DNA from: Actinomycetota bacterium
Lineage (GTDB): Bacteria > Actinomycetota > Thermoleophilia > Solirubrobacterales > 70-9
Assembly: GCA_005884305.1 (NCBI GenBank)
Contig: VAYL01000026.1
Coordinates: 1-14,226, forward strand
Length of the DNA: 14,226 nucleotides
Direction of reading: 5' to 3'
Positions 6,638-14,113 of the stretch are shown here, in pieces. A program made the translations under genes and the position numbers. Below the pieces are notes generated by a model that worked only from the letters and a program-made list of their open reading frames with translations, searched no databases and was not told the DNA's origin. How positions within the stretch are numbered: position 1 is the first letter of the stretch; each line of letters starts with the position of its first letter.

Positions 6638-6690
6638 GCGGGTCGAGTGAATCCGTTCCCGGAAAGCGGGACTGGATTCACTTGACCCGC
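6638..6690. repeat. Tandem palindrome, copy 1
   Basis: The arms 6638-6654 and 6674-6690 (GCGGGTCGAGTGAATCC and its partner) pair over 17 nt with a single mismatch. An inner TCCCG/CGGGA stem sits around GAAAG. It is related to the palindrome at 6711-6759. No T-run follows on either strand, so an intrinsic terminator is unlikely. It resembles REP-type intergenic palindromes. Confidence 0.8.
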
Positions 6691-6710
6691 CAATCTGCGG
6701 GGTGATGTGC

Positions 6711-6759
6711 GGGTCAAGTCAATCCACGCCCACCTGTCGGGCGCGGATTGACTTGACCC
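6711..6759. repeat. Tandem palindrome, copy 2
   Basis: The perfect 15-bp arms GGGTCAAGTCAATCC (6711-6725) and GGATTGACTTGACCC (6745-6759) enclose an inner CGCCC/GGGCG stem. Compared with copy 1, the arm position that reads G there reads C here, and the partner base changes with it, so pairing is kept. The start-to-start distance of the 49-nt cores is 71 nt. Both copies lie downstream of ftsH. Confidence 0.85.
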
Positions 6760-6846
6760 ACCGATCAGCGCCGACGCTGCCCTACGCAGCCTCAATCACG
6801 CGGGCAGCGCTGACGCGGCCGGGGCTCGCAAGGCGAAGGAGTGGGG

Positions 6847-8829
6847 CTACGCCCGCTCGTTCGGGTCGTCGGCCCGCATCTCGGCGGTGCCGCCGGCGAA
6901 GCCGGGCCGCGGGCGGGGTGAGGGACGCGGGCCCTCGCGCGCTGCAGGCTTCTCGGCCTCCGCCTCAGGCTCGTCGGGGACCTGCGTCTCCTCCTCCTCG
7001 CCCCCGAAGACCTCGTCCTGGGTGGCGCCGTCGAGGAGCTTCGCGAACTGCTCGGCGTCGATCGTCTCGCGCTCCAGGAGGATCTTCGAGATCGCGTCGA
7101 GCGCCGTGCGGCGCTCGACCAGGATGTCCTTTGCCGTCTGATGGGCCTCCTCGACGATGCGGCGGATCTCGTCGTCAATTTCGCGTGCGATCTCGTCGGA
7201 GTAATCCGGCTCCGAGGAGAACTCGCGGCCCAGGAACGGCTGCGAGCGGTCGTGGCCGAAGACGCGCGGCCCGAGGCGCTCGGACATGCCGAAGCGCATC
7301 ACCATCTGCTTCGCCGTCTCGGTCACCTTCTCGAGGTCGTTCGAGGCCCCGGTGGTGATCTCGCTGAAGATGATCTCCTCGGCGGCCCGGCCGCCGAGCG
7401 TCATCGCCATCGTGTCGGTGAGCTCCGCGCGCGTCGTCAGGAACTTGTCCTCCGTCGGCAGCGAGATCGTGTACCCCAGCGCTTGGCCGCGGCTGATGAT
7501 CGAGATCTTGTGGACCGGATCGGTGTTCGGGAGCAGGTGGCCGACGATCGCGTGGCCCAGCTCGTGATAGGCGGTGACGAGCCGCTCCTTCTCCGACATC
7601 ACCCGGCTCTTCTTCTCGGGCCCGGCGATCACGCGCATGATCCCCTCCTCGAGCTCCTGCATCGTGATCTCGCGCTTGTTCGAGCGCGCGGTGAGGAGGG
7701 CAGCCTCGTTGATCAGGTTCGCGAGGTCGGCGCCGGTGAACCCGGGGGTCTGGCCGGCGAGCGTGTCGAGGTCAATCCTCTTGGCGAGCGGCTTGCCGCG
7801 GGTATGGACCTCGAGGATCCGTTTGCGGCCCTTGCGGTCGGGCCGGTCAACGACGATCTGGCGGTCGAAGCGCCCCGGCCGCAGCAGCGCCGGATCGAGG
7901 ATGTCCGGGCGGTTGGTGGCGGCGATGAGGATGATGTTGTCCTTCATCTCGAAGCCGTCCATCTCCACGAGGAGCTGGTTCAGCGTCTGCTCGCGCTCGT
8001 CGTGGCCGCCGCCCATGCCGGCGCCGCGGTGGCGGCCCACGGCGTCGATCTCGTCCATGAAGATGATGCAGGGAGAGTTCTGCTTGGCCTGCTCGAAGAG
8101 GTCGCGCACGCGGCTCGCGCCGACGCCGACGAACATCTCCACGAAGTCAGAGCCGGAGATCGAGAAGAACGGCACGCCGGCCTCACCGGCGACGGCGCGC
8201 GCGAGCAGCGTCTTCCCGGTTCCCGGCGGCCCGTAGAGCAGAACGCCCTTCGGGATTCGCGCACCGAGCGCCTGGAAGCGTTTGGGGTTTTCGAGGAACT
8301 CCTTGATCTCCTGAAGCTCCTGCACCGCCTCGTCGACCCCGGCCACGTCGCGGAACGTGATCTTGGGCGCGTCGACCGACATGCGCTTGGCGCGCGACTT
8401 GCCGAAGCTCATCACGCGGGAGCCGCCGCCCTGCATCTGGTTCATCAGGAAGACCCAGAACCCGAAGAACAGGATGAACGGGAGAATGTAGGTGAGGATC
8501 GAGAGGAAGCTCGAGCCCCCGGTGCCCTCGACGTTGGTCTCGATGCCCTGCTTCTGGAGCAGGTTGATCAGCTGTGGCTGGGCGCTGCCCGAGGTCGGAT
8601 AACCGGTCGAGTACGTGCTGTCGTCCTGCCGCTTGACCGTGATCGAACTCGACTTCTGGTCGAACGTCACCGACTGGATCGCCGAGGGGTCGTGTTTCAC
8701 CTGATCGACGAACTGGCTGTAGGTCGGAGTCGGCTCACCGCCCGGCCCCGTGATCAGCTTCTGCGCGAAGAACGCGAGCACGATCACGATCAGGATGGGG
8801 AACGCCGCGCTGCGGAAGAAGCGCCTCAT
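6847..8829 (-). CDS. ftsH: ATP-dependent zinc metalloprotease FtsH
   Basis: Membrane-anchored AAA+ protease that extracts and degrades membrane and regulatory proteins. The 660-residue protein has TM1 (about 9-26), an extracytoplasmic domain (27-108), TM2 (about 109-130), and an AAA module with Walker A GPPGTGKT (200-207), Walker B IIFMDEID (255-262) and the second region of homology [20 protein letters not shown] (304-323). The M41 protease follows with HELGH (422-426) and a probable third zinc ligand, D498 in GASNDLEKV. The C-terminal tail (about 610-660) is first very acidic, then rich in Pro and Arg, longer than in E. coli and probably disordered. The ATG at 8829 has a G-rich stretch upstream. 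A 140-nt spacer from hpt may hold its own promoter. Confidence 0.98.
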   Translation of the reverse strand: MRRFFRSAAFPILIVIVLAFFAQKLITGPGGEPTPTYSQFVDQVKHDPSAIQSVTFDQKSSSITVKRQDDSTYSTGYPTSGSAQPQLINLLQKQGIETNVEGTGGSSFLSILTYILPFILFFGFWVFLMNQMQGGGSRVMSFGKSRAKRMSVDAPKITFRDVAGVDEAVQELQEIKEFLENPKRFQALGARIPKGVLLYGPPGTGKTLLARAVAGEAGVPFFSISGSDFVEMFVGVGASRVRDLFEQAKQNSPCIIFMDEIDAVGRHRGAGMGGGHDEREQTLNQLLVEMDGFEMKDNIILIAATNRPDILDPALLRPGRFDRQIVVDRPDRKGRKRILEVHTRGKPLAKRIDLDTLAGQTPGFTGADLANLINEAALLTARSNKREITMQELEEGIMRVIAGPEKKSRVMSEKERLVTAYHELGHAIVGHLLPNTDPVHKISIISRGQALGYTISLPTEDKFLTTRAELTDTMAMTLGGRAAEEIIFSEITTGASNDLEKVTETAKQMVMRFGMSERLGPRVFGHDRSQPFLGREFSSEPDYSDEIAREIDDEIRRIVEEAHQTAKDILVERRTALDAISKILLERETIDAEQFAKLLDGATQDEVFGGEEEETQVPDEPEAEAEKPAAREGPRPSPRPRPGFAGGTAEMRADDPNERA

Positions 8830-8969
8830 CTCACGCCCCCTGGCTCGTCAGGAGGGCAGCGGACGCGAGGCGGATGCGATGAAGCTGGTGGATCTTGCGC
8901 ATGATCGAAGCGAGTGTTGCCAAGCCCCGCGACGGCTGGAATCAGCGTACCAGGGTGCCTGTACCCCGT

Positions 8970-9593
8970 CTAAGCGCCGGCTTGTGCCTGGTCTGTCTGC
9001 GCCAACACGGCGACGTAGTCGAGGTTTCGGTACCTCTGTGCGTAATCGAGCCCGTATCCGATCACGAAGCGGTTGGGGATCTCGAACCCCACGTAGCGGA
9101 TCGGAAGGTCGACCCGCCTGCGCTCGGGCTTCGTGAGCAGGGCACATACCTCTAGCGAGGCCGGATTCCGGGCCCGCAGGTTCCGTAGGAGGTAGTGGAG
9201 CGTGAGGCCGGAATCGATGATGTCCTCCACGATCAGGACGTCCCGGCCCTCGATCGACGAGTCCAGGTCCTTCAGGATGCGAACCACGCCCGAGGAGTCG
9301 GTCTCCGAGCCGTAGCTCGAAACGGCCATGAAGTCGATCTCGCATGGGACCTCGAGATGGCGCATGAGATCCCCTAGAAACAGGACCGCCCCCTTGAGGA
9401 CCCCGATCAGGACGAGGTCACGGCCTTCGTAGTCGCGGCTGATCTCGGCCGCCAGATCGCGGACCCGGCGCTGGAGCTCATCCGCCGGGACGAGCGTCTC
9501 GCCGATCGCACTATCGAAACCAGCCGCGCCCGCTCCTGACGTGCGCCGGGGCTGGTTTCTCACGCGCTCGCCGTCCGAGGCTCGCTCGTCCAT
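8970..9593 (-). CDS. hpt: Hypoxanthine phosphoribosyltransferase with palindrome-encoded N-terminus
   Basis: Purine salvage enzyme converting hypoxanthine (and often guanine) plus PRPP to nucleotides. The 207-residue protein has GVLKGAVLFLGDLMR (64-78), SSYGSETDSSG (92-102, the flexible catalytic loop) and the PRPP-binding VEDIIDSGLT (122-131), then KPERRRVDLPIRYVGFEIPN with K155. Family members usually begin near IGETLV (30-35). Here about 28 residues precede it, including RNQPRRTSGAGAAGF (12-26), nearly the same peptide at the same positions as in FolK. Starts at ATG 9593 or GTG 9563 both include the element, and none occurs after it. It follows tilS by 27 nt and precedes ftsH by 140 nt, the classic tilS-hpt-ftsH order. 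Confidence 0.96.
   Translation of the reverse strand: MDERASDGERVRNQPRRTSGAGAAGFDSAIGETLVPADELQRRVRDLAAEISRDYEGRDLVLIGVLKGAVLFLGDLMRHLEVPCEIDFMAVSSYGSETDSSGVVRILKDLDSSIEGRDVLIVEDIIDSGLTLHYLLRNLRARNPASLEVCALLTKPERRRVDLPIRYVGFEIPNRFVIGYGLDYAQRYRNLDYVAVLAQTDQAQAGA
9514..9561 (-). repeat. Protein-coding palindromic element, copy 2 (in hpt)
   Basis: The second copy of the 48-nt unit at 4885-4932. The outer 10-bp stem GAAACCAGCC/GGCTGGTTTC (9559-9550 and 9525-9516) is identical. The inner stem GCGCACGT/GCGGGCGC retains most pairs, with one A-G mismatch and a terminal T-G. It is read in the hpt frame as VRNQPRRTSGAGAAGF. The five differences from copy 1 lie in the bulge, inner stem and loop; the outer arms do not vary. 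Confidence 0.85.
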
Positions 9594-9620
9594 AGCGGCG
9601 TGAGTCTACGTTTCAGGCGG

Positions 9621-10973
9621 TCAGTCCAGAACCCGCGCGGTGAGAACGGCGACCTCGCGGGCATCGGGCGACAGCCGGAAGTCCTCCGACACCGCCACGC
9701 CGGCGACCCAGACGACCCGGCCGGCAGCCGTCACGACCGGGAGGCGCTGGCGCAGTGACCGGGGGACGCCCGTGTCGGTGAAGAGGTCCTGCAAGCTCTT
9801 CGTCCCGCTCATGCCCAACGGGCGCATGCGGTCTCCCTGCCGCCACGTGCGGACCACGAGCTCATCGCCGAGCGCCTCCGCATCGAGCGTCGCGAGGTCC
9901 GGGCCTGCAGGCTCGAGAGGACCCGCGCGAAGCTCGGCGCGGACCTCCCACTGGCCGAGCCGGCAGCTCCCGGGTACGGTGAGTGGGGCGGGCGCCGGTG
10001 CGGCGTCGGCCTCCGAAGCCGTCTCGAACCGGATCAGGCCCTGCTCGCAGACGGCGGTGACGCCCTGACCGAGATCGACCTCGCCGCCCTCCGGCATCAG
10101 CGCGAGCCGCATGATCTGACCGGCGCGGCGCCTGCTGAGCGGCACCGCCCGGCCCGCCGCCCGCTCGGCCAGCGCCCGGAGCGCGAGGCGCCGGAGCGCG
10201 GGCTCGGAGCCTTGGAGCGCCTCAGCCCGGATCGCCACCGATCCGGCGCCCGCTCCCGCCGCCTCCAGCGCCTCGAGCACGACGCGCTCGAGCAGCCGCG
10301 CCTCCTCGATCATCTCGGCCTGCGTCTCGGCGATGTTCCGCTCGGCGGCGGGCCCGAGGTCACGCAGCACCGGCAGGACCTCGGCGCGGATCCGGTTGCG
10401 CGCGAAGGTCGGGTCGAGGTTGCTCTCGTCGTCCGCGAATGGCAGCGCGGCATCGATCGCGAGCTGGCGCAGCTCACCGCGCTCGAGGTCGAGCAGCGGG
10501 CGGATCAACCGGCCGCTCTGGACCGGTAGACATCGAAGGCTCCGCGCACCCGGCGAGACGGCGAGCCGGTAGATGAACGTCTCGGCGAGATCGGTGCGCG
10601 TGTGGCCGGTGGCCACCCAGTCGGCGCCGGAGCGGATGCGCAGCCGCTCGGCGGCCGCGTAGCGGAACTCTCGGGCCGCCGCCTGGAGGTTGCCGTGCAG
10701 CTCCCGGGAGCGCTCGATGTGCAGATCGATCCGCAGCCGCGAGCAAAGGTCGCGGCACACGCGCTCGTCGCGGTCGGCGGACTCGCGGAGCCCGTAGTTC
10801 ACGTGGAGCGCATGAACCTGCTCGGGCCCTAGGACCCGGGCCACGGCCGCGGCCAGACAGGCCGAGTCGGGACCTCCCGACACCATCACCACCCCGGATG
10901 TGGGGCTCTCCACCAAGCCGCTGCGGCGCACGGCCTGCGCGAGGCTTTCCAGGGCCTCCTCTCTAGCGCCCAT
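9621..10973 (-). CDS. tilS: tRNA(Ile)-lysidine synthetase
   Basis: Modifies C34 of the CAU-anticodon tRNA-Ile to lysidine so that it reads AUA; essential in most bacteria. The 450-residue protein has the PP-loop SGGPDS (32-37), ALHVNYGLRES (55-65), the tRNA-adenylation helix region GHTRTDLAETFIYRL (123-137; the usual DD of GHTADDQ is TD here), and ARNRIRAEVLPVL (about residue 190 onward). The C-terminal TilS-C domain is present with WRQGDRMRPLGM and SLQDLFTD. The long alanine-rich middle fits the family. The ATG at 10973 has no Shine-Dalgarno, but TAATAT lies 6 nt upstream, which suggests a leaderless mRNA. The cyclase gene ends 52 nt upstream. Confidence 0.95.
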   Translation of the reverse strand: MGAREEALESLAQAVRRSGLVESPTSGVVMVSGGPDSACLAAAVARVLGPEQVHALHVNYGLRESADRDERVCRDLCSRLRIDLHIERSRELHGNLQAAAREFRYAAAERLRIRSGADWVATGHTRTDLAETFIYRLAVSPGARSLRCLPVQSGRLIRPLLDLERGELRQLAIDAALPFADDESNLDPTFARNRIRAEVLPVLRDLGPAAERNIAETQAEMIEEARLLERVVLEALEAAGAGAGSVAIRAEALQGSEPALRRLALRALAERAAGRAVPLSRRRAGQIMRLALMPEGGEVDLGQGVTAVCEQGLIRFETASEADAAPAPAPLTVPGSCRLGQWEVRAELRAGPLEPAGPDLATLDAEALGDELVVRTWRQGDRMRPLGMSGTKSLQDLFTDTGVPRSLRQRLPVVTAAGRVVWVAGVAVSEDFRLSPDAREVAVLTARVLD

Positions 10974-10979
10974 GGGGCG

Positions 10980-10985
10980 ATATTA
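10980..10985 (-). promoter_or_regulatory. Candidate -10 box for a leaderless tilS mRNA
   Basis: TAATAT reads on the minus strand and ends 6 nt before the tilS ATG. This is the distance expected if transcription starts at the A of ATG, and the leader lacks a Shine-Dalgarno. Actinobacteria use leaderless mRNAs widely. No convincing -35 was seen, and the box matches TATAAT at four of six positions only. Confidence 0.35.
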
Positions 10986-11025
10986 AGGTGGCGTTCGGCG
11001 TCAGTCGCCGCACCCGGCGCCGTCG

Positions 11026-12240
11026 CTACTCGGGCGTCTCTTGCTCGGCGGGCTCGGGCTCGCGCGCACGCGCGACGAAGAGCTCGACCGGGTTCGGAAA
11101 TCCCTTCAGCTCGACTCCGCCGATGGGGTCGAATTCCAGATAGCCGGACTCGCCGATGGCGTCGACGATTGCGGCGGTGACCATGACCTCCCCGCCGAGC
11201 GCCCGGGCGACGACTCGATGCGCGAGGTTCACCTCGCTGCCGAAGTAGTCGCCGTCGCGGTAGACGGCGCGCCCACGGTGAATGCCGACACGCGGCTGCG
11301 GTCGCTCCTGAAAGAGTCCCAGGAAACCGACCGCCCATTCGGTGAGCGTCACCGGATCGGGGGAGACGATCATGACCTCGTCGCCGATCGTCTTGACGAT
11401 CAGCGCCTCCGCGGGCAACGTCGCCTCCACCGTCTCGACGAAGCGTTCGACCAGGTCGAATGCCTCCTCGTCCCCCTCCTCCTCGGTGTAGCGAGTGAAG
11501 CCCGTGAGGTCCACGAAGCAGAAGGCCATCTGCACCCGGCCGAGCTGCCGCTGGCCGGCGAGCTCGGCCTCCATGTGGCCCACCACGTCCTGCTCGATGT
11601 AGAAGCGTAGGTAGCGCTGGTGGATGTACTCCATCAGGGGCGAGGTGATCGGTAGGAGGTCGCGGGCAAGCCCCTCCATCTCCTCCGCCATCTCGAGCGC
11701 ATCGACGCCCTGCTGGATCAGCGGCTCGTGCACATATAGATGGAAGAGGCGCACTTCTGCCTCTGCGATCTTGCGAATCGACTGCGCGTAGACGCGGACG
11801 AGCTGGAGCAGCGCGACGAGCGGGAAGCCGGCCCGCAGCACGTCCCGGATGTGCTCCATCGCCTCGACGTCCTGCTCGTTGAGGGTGCCCTCGATGGCGG
11901 TAGGGGTTCCAAGGAGCGCCATCATCCGCTCGATCAGCGCCTCCTCGAGGCCGGTCCGCTCGGCCGCCTCGACCCGGCTCAGATCCCGCTCCCGCCCGGG
12001 GAGCAGGTCCTCCACGTAGCCGAACGCCAGCCGCCCCTCGCGGACCGCCCGACGGAGCTCGCCGAGTGAATGGCCGCGCTCGCGCAGCCGGCTCACTACG
12101 CGCGCTTGGGCCGCCGCTGCCGTCGTCCACCTGCCCCTCCTCACCGGGATGACGCCGGCCCGCACCCACCGCTGAAGCGTGGACGGCGAGACGCCGGCGA
12201 TCCGCGACGCCTCGTTCAGAGAGATGTGGTCATCCGGCAT
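11026..12240 (-). CDS. MerR-type HTH fused to a class III nucleotide cyclase
   Basis: The 404-residue protein appears to join DNA binding to cyclic nucleotide synthesis. Residues 6-75 look like a MerR-type winged HTH (LNEASRIAGVSPSTLQRW, then a long helix). Residues 85-225 are helical and resemble regulatory domains of mycobacterial-type cyclases. Residues 236-392 form the class III catalytic domain: metal residues D244 (FVDLTGFTRYT) and D287 (TIGDEVM), substrate-side K283, and transition-state N338 and R342 (SEVNLAHRVVA). The second specificity site appears to be S335 where many adenylyl cyclases have Asp or Thr, so the product (cAMP likely) is not certain. The C-terminal tail is acidic. The ATG at 12240 has AAGGA about 9 nt upstream. 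It heads a likely unit with tilS, 52 nt downstream. No transmembrane segment is seen. Confidence 0.88.
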   Translation of the reverse strand: MPDDHISLNEASRIAGVSPSTLQRWVRAGVIPVRRGRWTTAAAAQARVVSRLRERGHSLGELRRAVREGRLAFGYVEDLLPGRERDLSRVEAAERTGLEEALIERMMALLGTPTAIEGTLNEQDVEAMEHIRDVLRAGFPLVALLQLVRVYAQSIRKIAEAEVRLFHLYVHEPLIQQGVDALEMAEEMEGLARDLLPITSPLMEYIHQRYLRFYIEQDVVGHMEAELAGQRQLGRVQMAFCFVDLTGFTRYTEEEGDEEAFDLVERFVETVEATLPAEALIVKTIGDEVMIVSPDPVTLTEWAVGFLGLFQERPQPRVGIHRGRAVYRDGDYFGSEVNLAHRVVARALGGEVMVTAAIVDAIGESGYLEFDPIGGVELKGFPNPVELFVARAREPEPAEQETPE

Positions 12241-12681
12241 CGCCGTCGATCCTTTCAGGGTCGCTCCGGTCCTGCGCGCGCTGAGTCACACACTCACGGC
12301 GCGAAGAACGACCCCTTACATAGAGCGACGGGGCTCGCGTCTCCCCGTCGCCCGCGGGCGTTCGGCCCGCCACGTCGGCCTGCGGCGCTTTGCGCCTCGC
12401 GGACCCGCTCCTCCGCCCCAGTCGCCGAAGGGCGACGGAGCGGCGCCCACTACGGCCTATTTCCAATCTCTCAGCGGGTGAGGCTACGCCTCTGGCAGGT
12501 CCACGTCAACGCGGATTTGCGCCATCGCGTCACAAGGACGGGCATCCAGCAAGGCGATCCGCGGCGGGTGTGGCCACTTAGTTTCGCTATGCGACACAAA
12601 CCGTCCACGCGAGCCTTCTAAGGCCGCACGTGTCTGCCTTGGGTGCCTCGCCTGAAGCGGTGCCCGACTTGGGCGGCGGCG
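12241..12681. other. Gene-free stretch with a run of short hairpins
   Basis: No open frame here has family-like content. Five perfect hairpins fall within about 170 nt: GCGACGGGG/CCCCGTCGC (12325-12351, 9 bp), GCGGGC/GCCCGC (12354-12370), GGCGC-TTT-GCGCC (12384-12396), GTCGCC-GAAG-GGCGAC (12421-12436) and GAGGC-TAC-GCCTC (12480-12492). From about 12500 to 12681 composition is less GC-biased and I see nothing assignable. The region should hold the promoter of the cyclase gene; the hairpins could be the end of the SCP2 transcript, a structured RNA, or repeat debris. Confidence 0.5.
12282..12296. promoter_or_regulatory. Palindrome upstream of the cyclase gene
   Basis: TGAGTCACACACTCA has perfect 5-nt arms about a 5-nt centre and lies 42-56 nt before the cyclase start. 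Because the protein carries a MerR-like HTH, autoregulation at this site is possible. MerR operators are usually longer and lie between -35 and -10; no clear promoter is visible here. Confidence 0.25.
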
Positions 12682-13119
12682 CTATTCGAGCACCAGGTTC
12701 GGGTGCTCCTGCGTCACCAGCCGGCTGTAGGACGTCACGAGCAATTTCAGCGCAGGTATGTAGACGAGCGCCGAGCGGGTGTCGCCGGTCGCCTTCACGC
12801 GGCCGCGCGCCATCGCGATCGCGAGGCTCTCCTTCCCCTGGAGATAAGCGTTCGCGACCTTCGAGTCCATGCGGAGCGTCAGCTTCGGCTTCCACTTGAC
12901 GTCCTCCGAGAACCGCCAGCTGAGGTGATGCTTGCCCTCGTCCGTGGCGGCGAGGCTGAGGACGAGCGGCAGGTCCGGGAACTCGAATCGGATGCGTAGG
13001 CCGGCGGCGCGGAGCAGCGGACCGGCCTGCTCGTCCGCGTCGGTCTCGGTCAGTACGTCCTCGAGCACCGACTGGAACTCGGCCGCCGCGGTCGCGGATG
13101 ATGCGCTCCCGCTCCCCAT
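12682..13119 (-). CDS. SCP2-like sterol/lipid-binding domain protein
   Basis: A 145-residue protein resembling the SCP2 fold: WRFSEDVKWKPKLTLRMDSKVANAYLQGKES follows the SCP2 order of a strand, then a helix ending in xGK. AMARGRVKATGDTRSALVYIPAL matches the usual Gkvki-Gd turn before the closing helix that lines the lipid tunnel. SCP2 domains bind acyl chains, sterols or acyl-CoA. No signal peptide is present; the N-terminus is Ser/Ala-rich. The ATG at 13119 lacks a clear Shine-Dalgarno and lies 19 nt after the acyltransferase stop, so the two are probably one operon and may share a lipid substrate. The family is inferred from pattern, not from a catalytic motif, since SCP2 has none. Confidence 0.6.
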   Translation of the reverse strand: MGSGSASSATAAAEFQSVLEDVLTETDADEQAGPLLRAAGLRIRFEFPDLPLVLSLAATDEGKHHLSWRFSEDVKWKPKLTLRMDSKVANAYLQGKESLAIAMARGRVKATGDTRSALVYIPALKLLVTSYSRLVTQEHPNLVLE

Positions 13120-13138
13120 CTCAGGCTGGAGGCTATCG

Positions 13139-14113
13139 CTACAAGGGCCCGGCGAACGCCGCTCGCCGCTTGACGAGATTCTCGTAGAGCTTCGCCTGGA
13201 TCGTCTCCCTCACCTGCTCCGAGACGTCGAACAGGAGCCGCGGGTCGTCGGCCGCGTCACGCCCGTGCTCGGTTAGGTCGATGGGCTCGCAGAACTCGAT
13301 GCGCCACTTTGACGGCAGCGGGATCAAGCCGAGGGGACCGAGCGCCGGAAATGTCGGCGTGATCGGGACGAATGGAGCGCCCACGGCGCGGGCGAGCGGT
13401 CTGGCGTCCGCAAGCTTCGGATAGATCTCCTCCGAGCCGACGACCGCGACCGGAACGATCGGGGAGCCGGTCCGGAGCGCCACCTCGACGAACCCGCCGC
13501 GGCCGAAGCGCTGGAGCCGGTAGCGCTCCGAGAACTGCTTGCCGGTTCCCTTCGCCCCCTCCGGAAACACCATCACGAGCTCGTCCTCCTCCAGGAGCCG
13601 CGCCGCGTTGTGCTTGCTGGCGGGCACCCCGCCCACCTTGCGCATAAACGCCGAGATGAACGGAAGGACGAATGCCCAGTCGAGCACCAGGAACCGTGCC
13701 CACCGCGGCAGCGGGTGCTGCTTCATGATCGAAAGCAGAATCATCGACGCGTCGAACGGGAAGAGCGCCCCGGCGTGGTTCGACACGAGAAGGGCGCGCC
13801 CGTGGGCCGGGACGTTGCGCACGCCCTCGACATCGACGCGCCACCACGCCTCGTACAGGAACTCGAACAGCGGGTACACCGCCTCGGCGAACTCCTCGTC
13901 GAACCCCCACTCGTCCTCGTGGTACTCGCCACGCATCCGGTGCGAGAGGAGCGCGACCATGCGGGCGAGTCGCTGGGGAAGCTCGTCGGCCGCGCGGTTG
14001 GCCGCCGTCACCGGGTCGAGCCCGTCCTCGATACCCGTCCGCACCCGCCGCAGGAAGTCCGCGACCGATTCGGCGGTCTCCTGCGACGGATCCACCTGAG
14101 GCTGGGCGCTCAT
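13139..14113 (-). CDS. PlsC-like lysophospholipid/glycerol acyltransferase
   Basis: Probable acyl-CoA- or acyl-ACP-dependent acyltransferase acting on a glycerolipid or similar acceptor at the membrane. The 324-residue protein has the catalytic block VSNHAGALFPFD (110-121; H113 and D121), longer-spaced than the canonical HX4D but like the MGAT-like branch of the LPLAT superfamily. It also has MRKVGGVPAS (157-166), the acceptor-binding VFPEGAKGTGK (182-192), and VEVALRTGSPIVPVAVVGSEE (209-229). About 90 N-terminal residues precede the domain. The hydrophobic stretch 141-156 is too short for a clear membrane span. The ATG at 14113 overlaps the upstream stop as ATGA and has GGGAG upstream, indicating translational coupling. 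Similar acyltransferases sit beside epimerase-like genes in mycobacteria. The exact substrate is unknown. Confidence 0.87.
   Translation of the reverse strand: MSAQPQVDPSQETAESVADFLRRVRTGIEDGLDPVTAANRAADELPQRLARMVALLSHRMRGEYHEDEWGFDEEFAEAVYPLFEFLYEAWWRVDVEGVRNVPAHGRALLVSNHAGALFPFDASMILLSIMKQHPLPRWARFLVLDWAFVLPFISAFMRKVGGVPASKHNAARLLEEDELVMVFPEGAKGTGKQFSERYRLQRFGRGGFVEVALRTGSPIVPVAVVGSEEIYPKLADARPLARAVGAPFVPITPTFPALGPLGLIPLPSKWRIEFCEPIDLTEHGRDAADDPRLLFDVSEQVRETIQAKLYENLVKRRAAFAGPL

Noticed and set aside
6638..6759. The two palindromes as a CRISPR or intrinsic terminators
   Set aside because: Only two units, internally palindromic rather than direct repeats with spacers, and no T-runs after either stem.
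6782..6850. Minus-strand frame ending VIEAA-stop, recalling the GreA C-terminus
   Set aside because: The match is a few residues only and the frame upstream overlaps the ftsH end without family-like sequence; likely chance.
7141..8904. A 587-codon plus-strand open frame opposite ftsH
   Set aside because: It is the antisense shadow of a fully conserved ftsH; low-complexity Leu/Arg/Asp/Val composition and no family motif. Long antisense frames are expected at this GC content.
8830..8969. Hairpin GTAC-type inverted repeat near 8955-8975 as an hpt terminator
   Set aside because: Short, bulged stem with no T-run on the minus strand; too weak to call.
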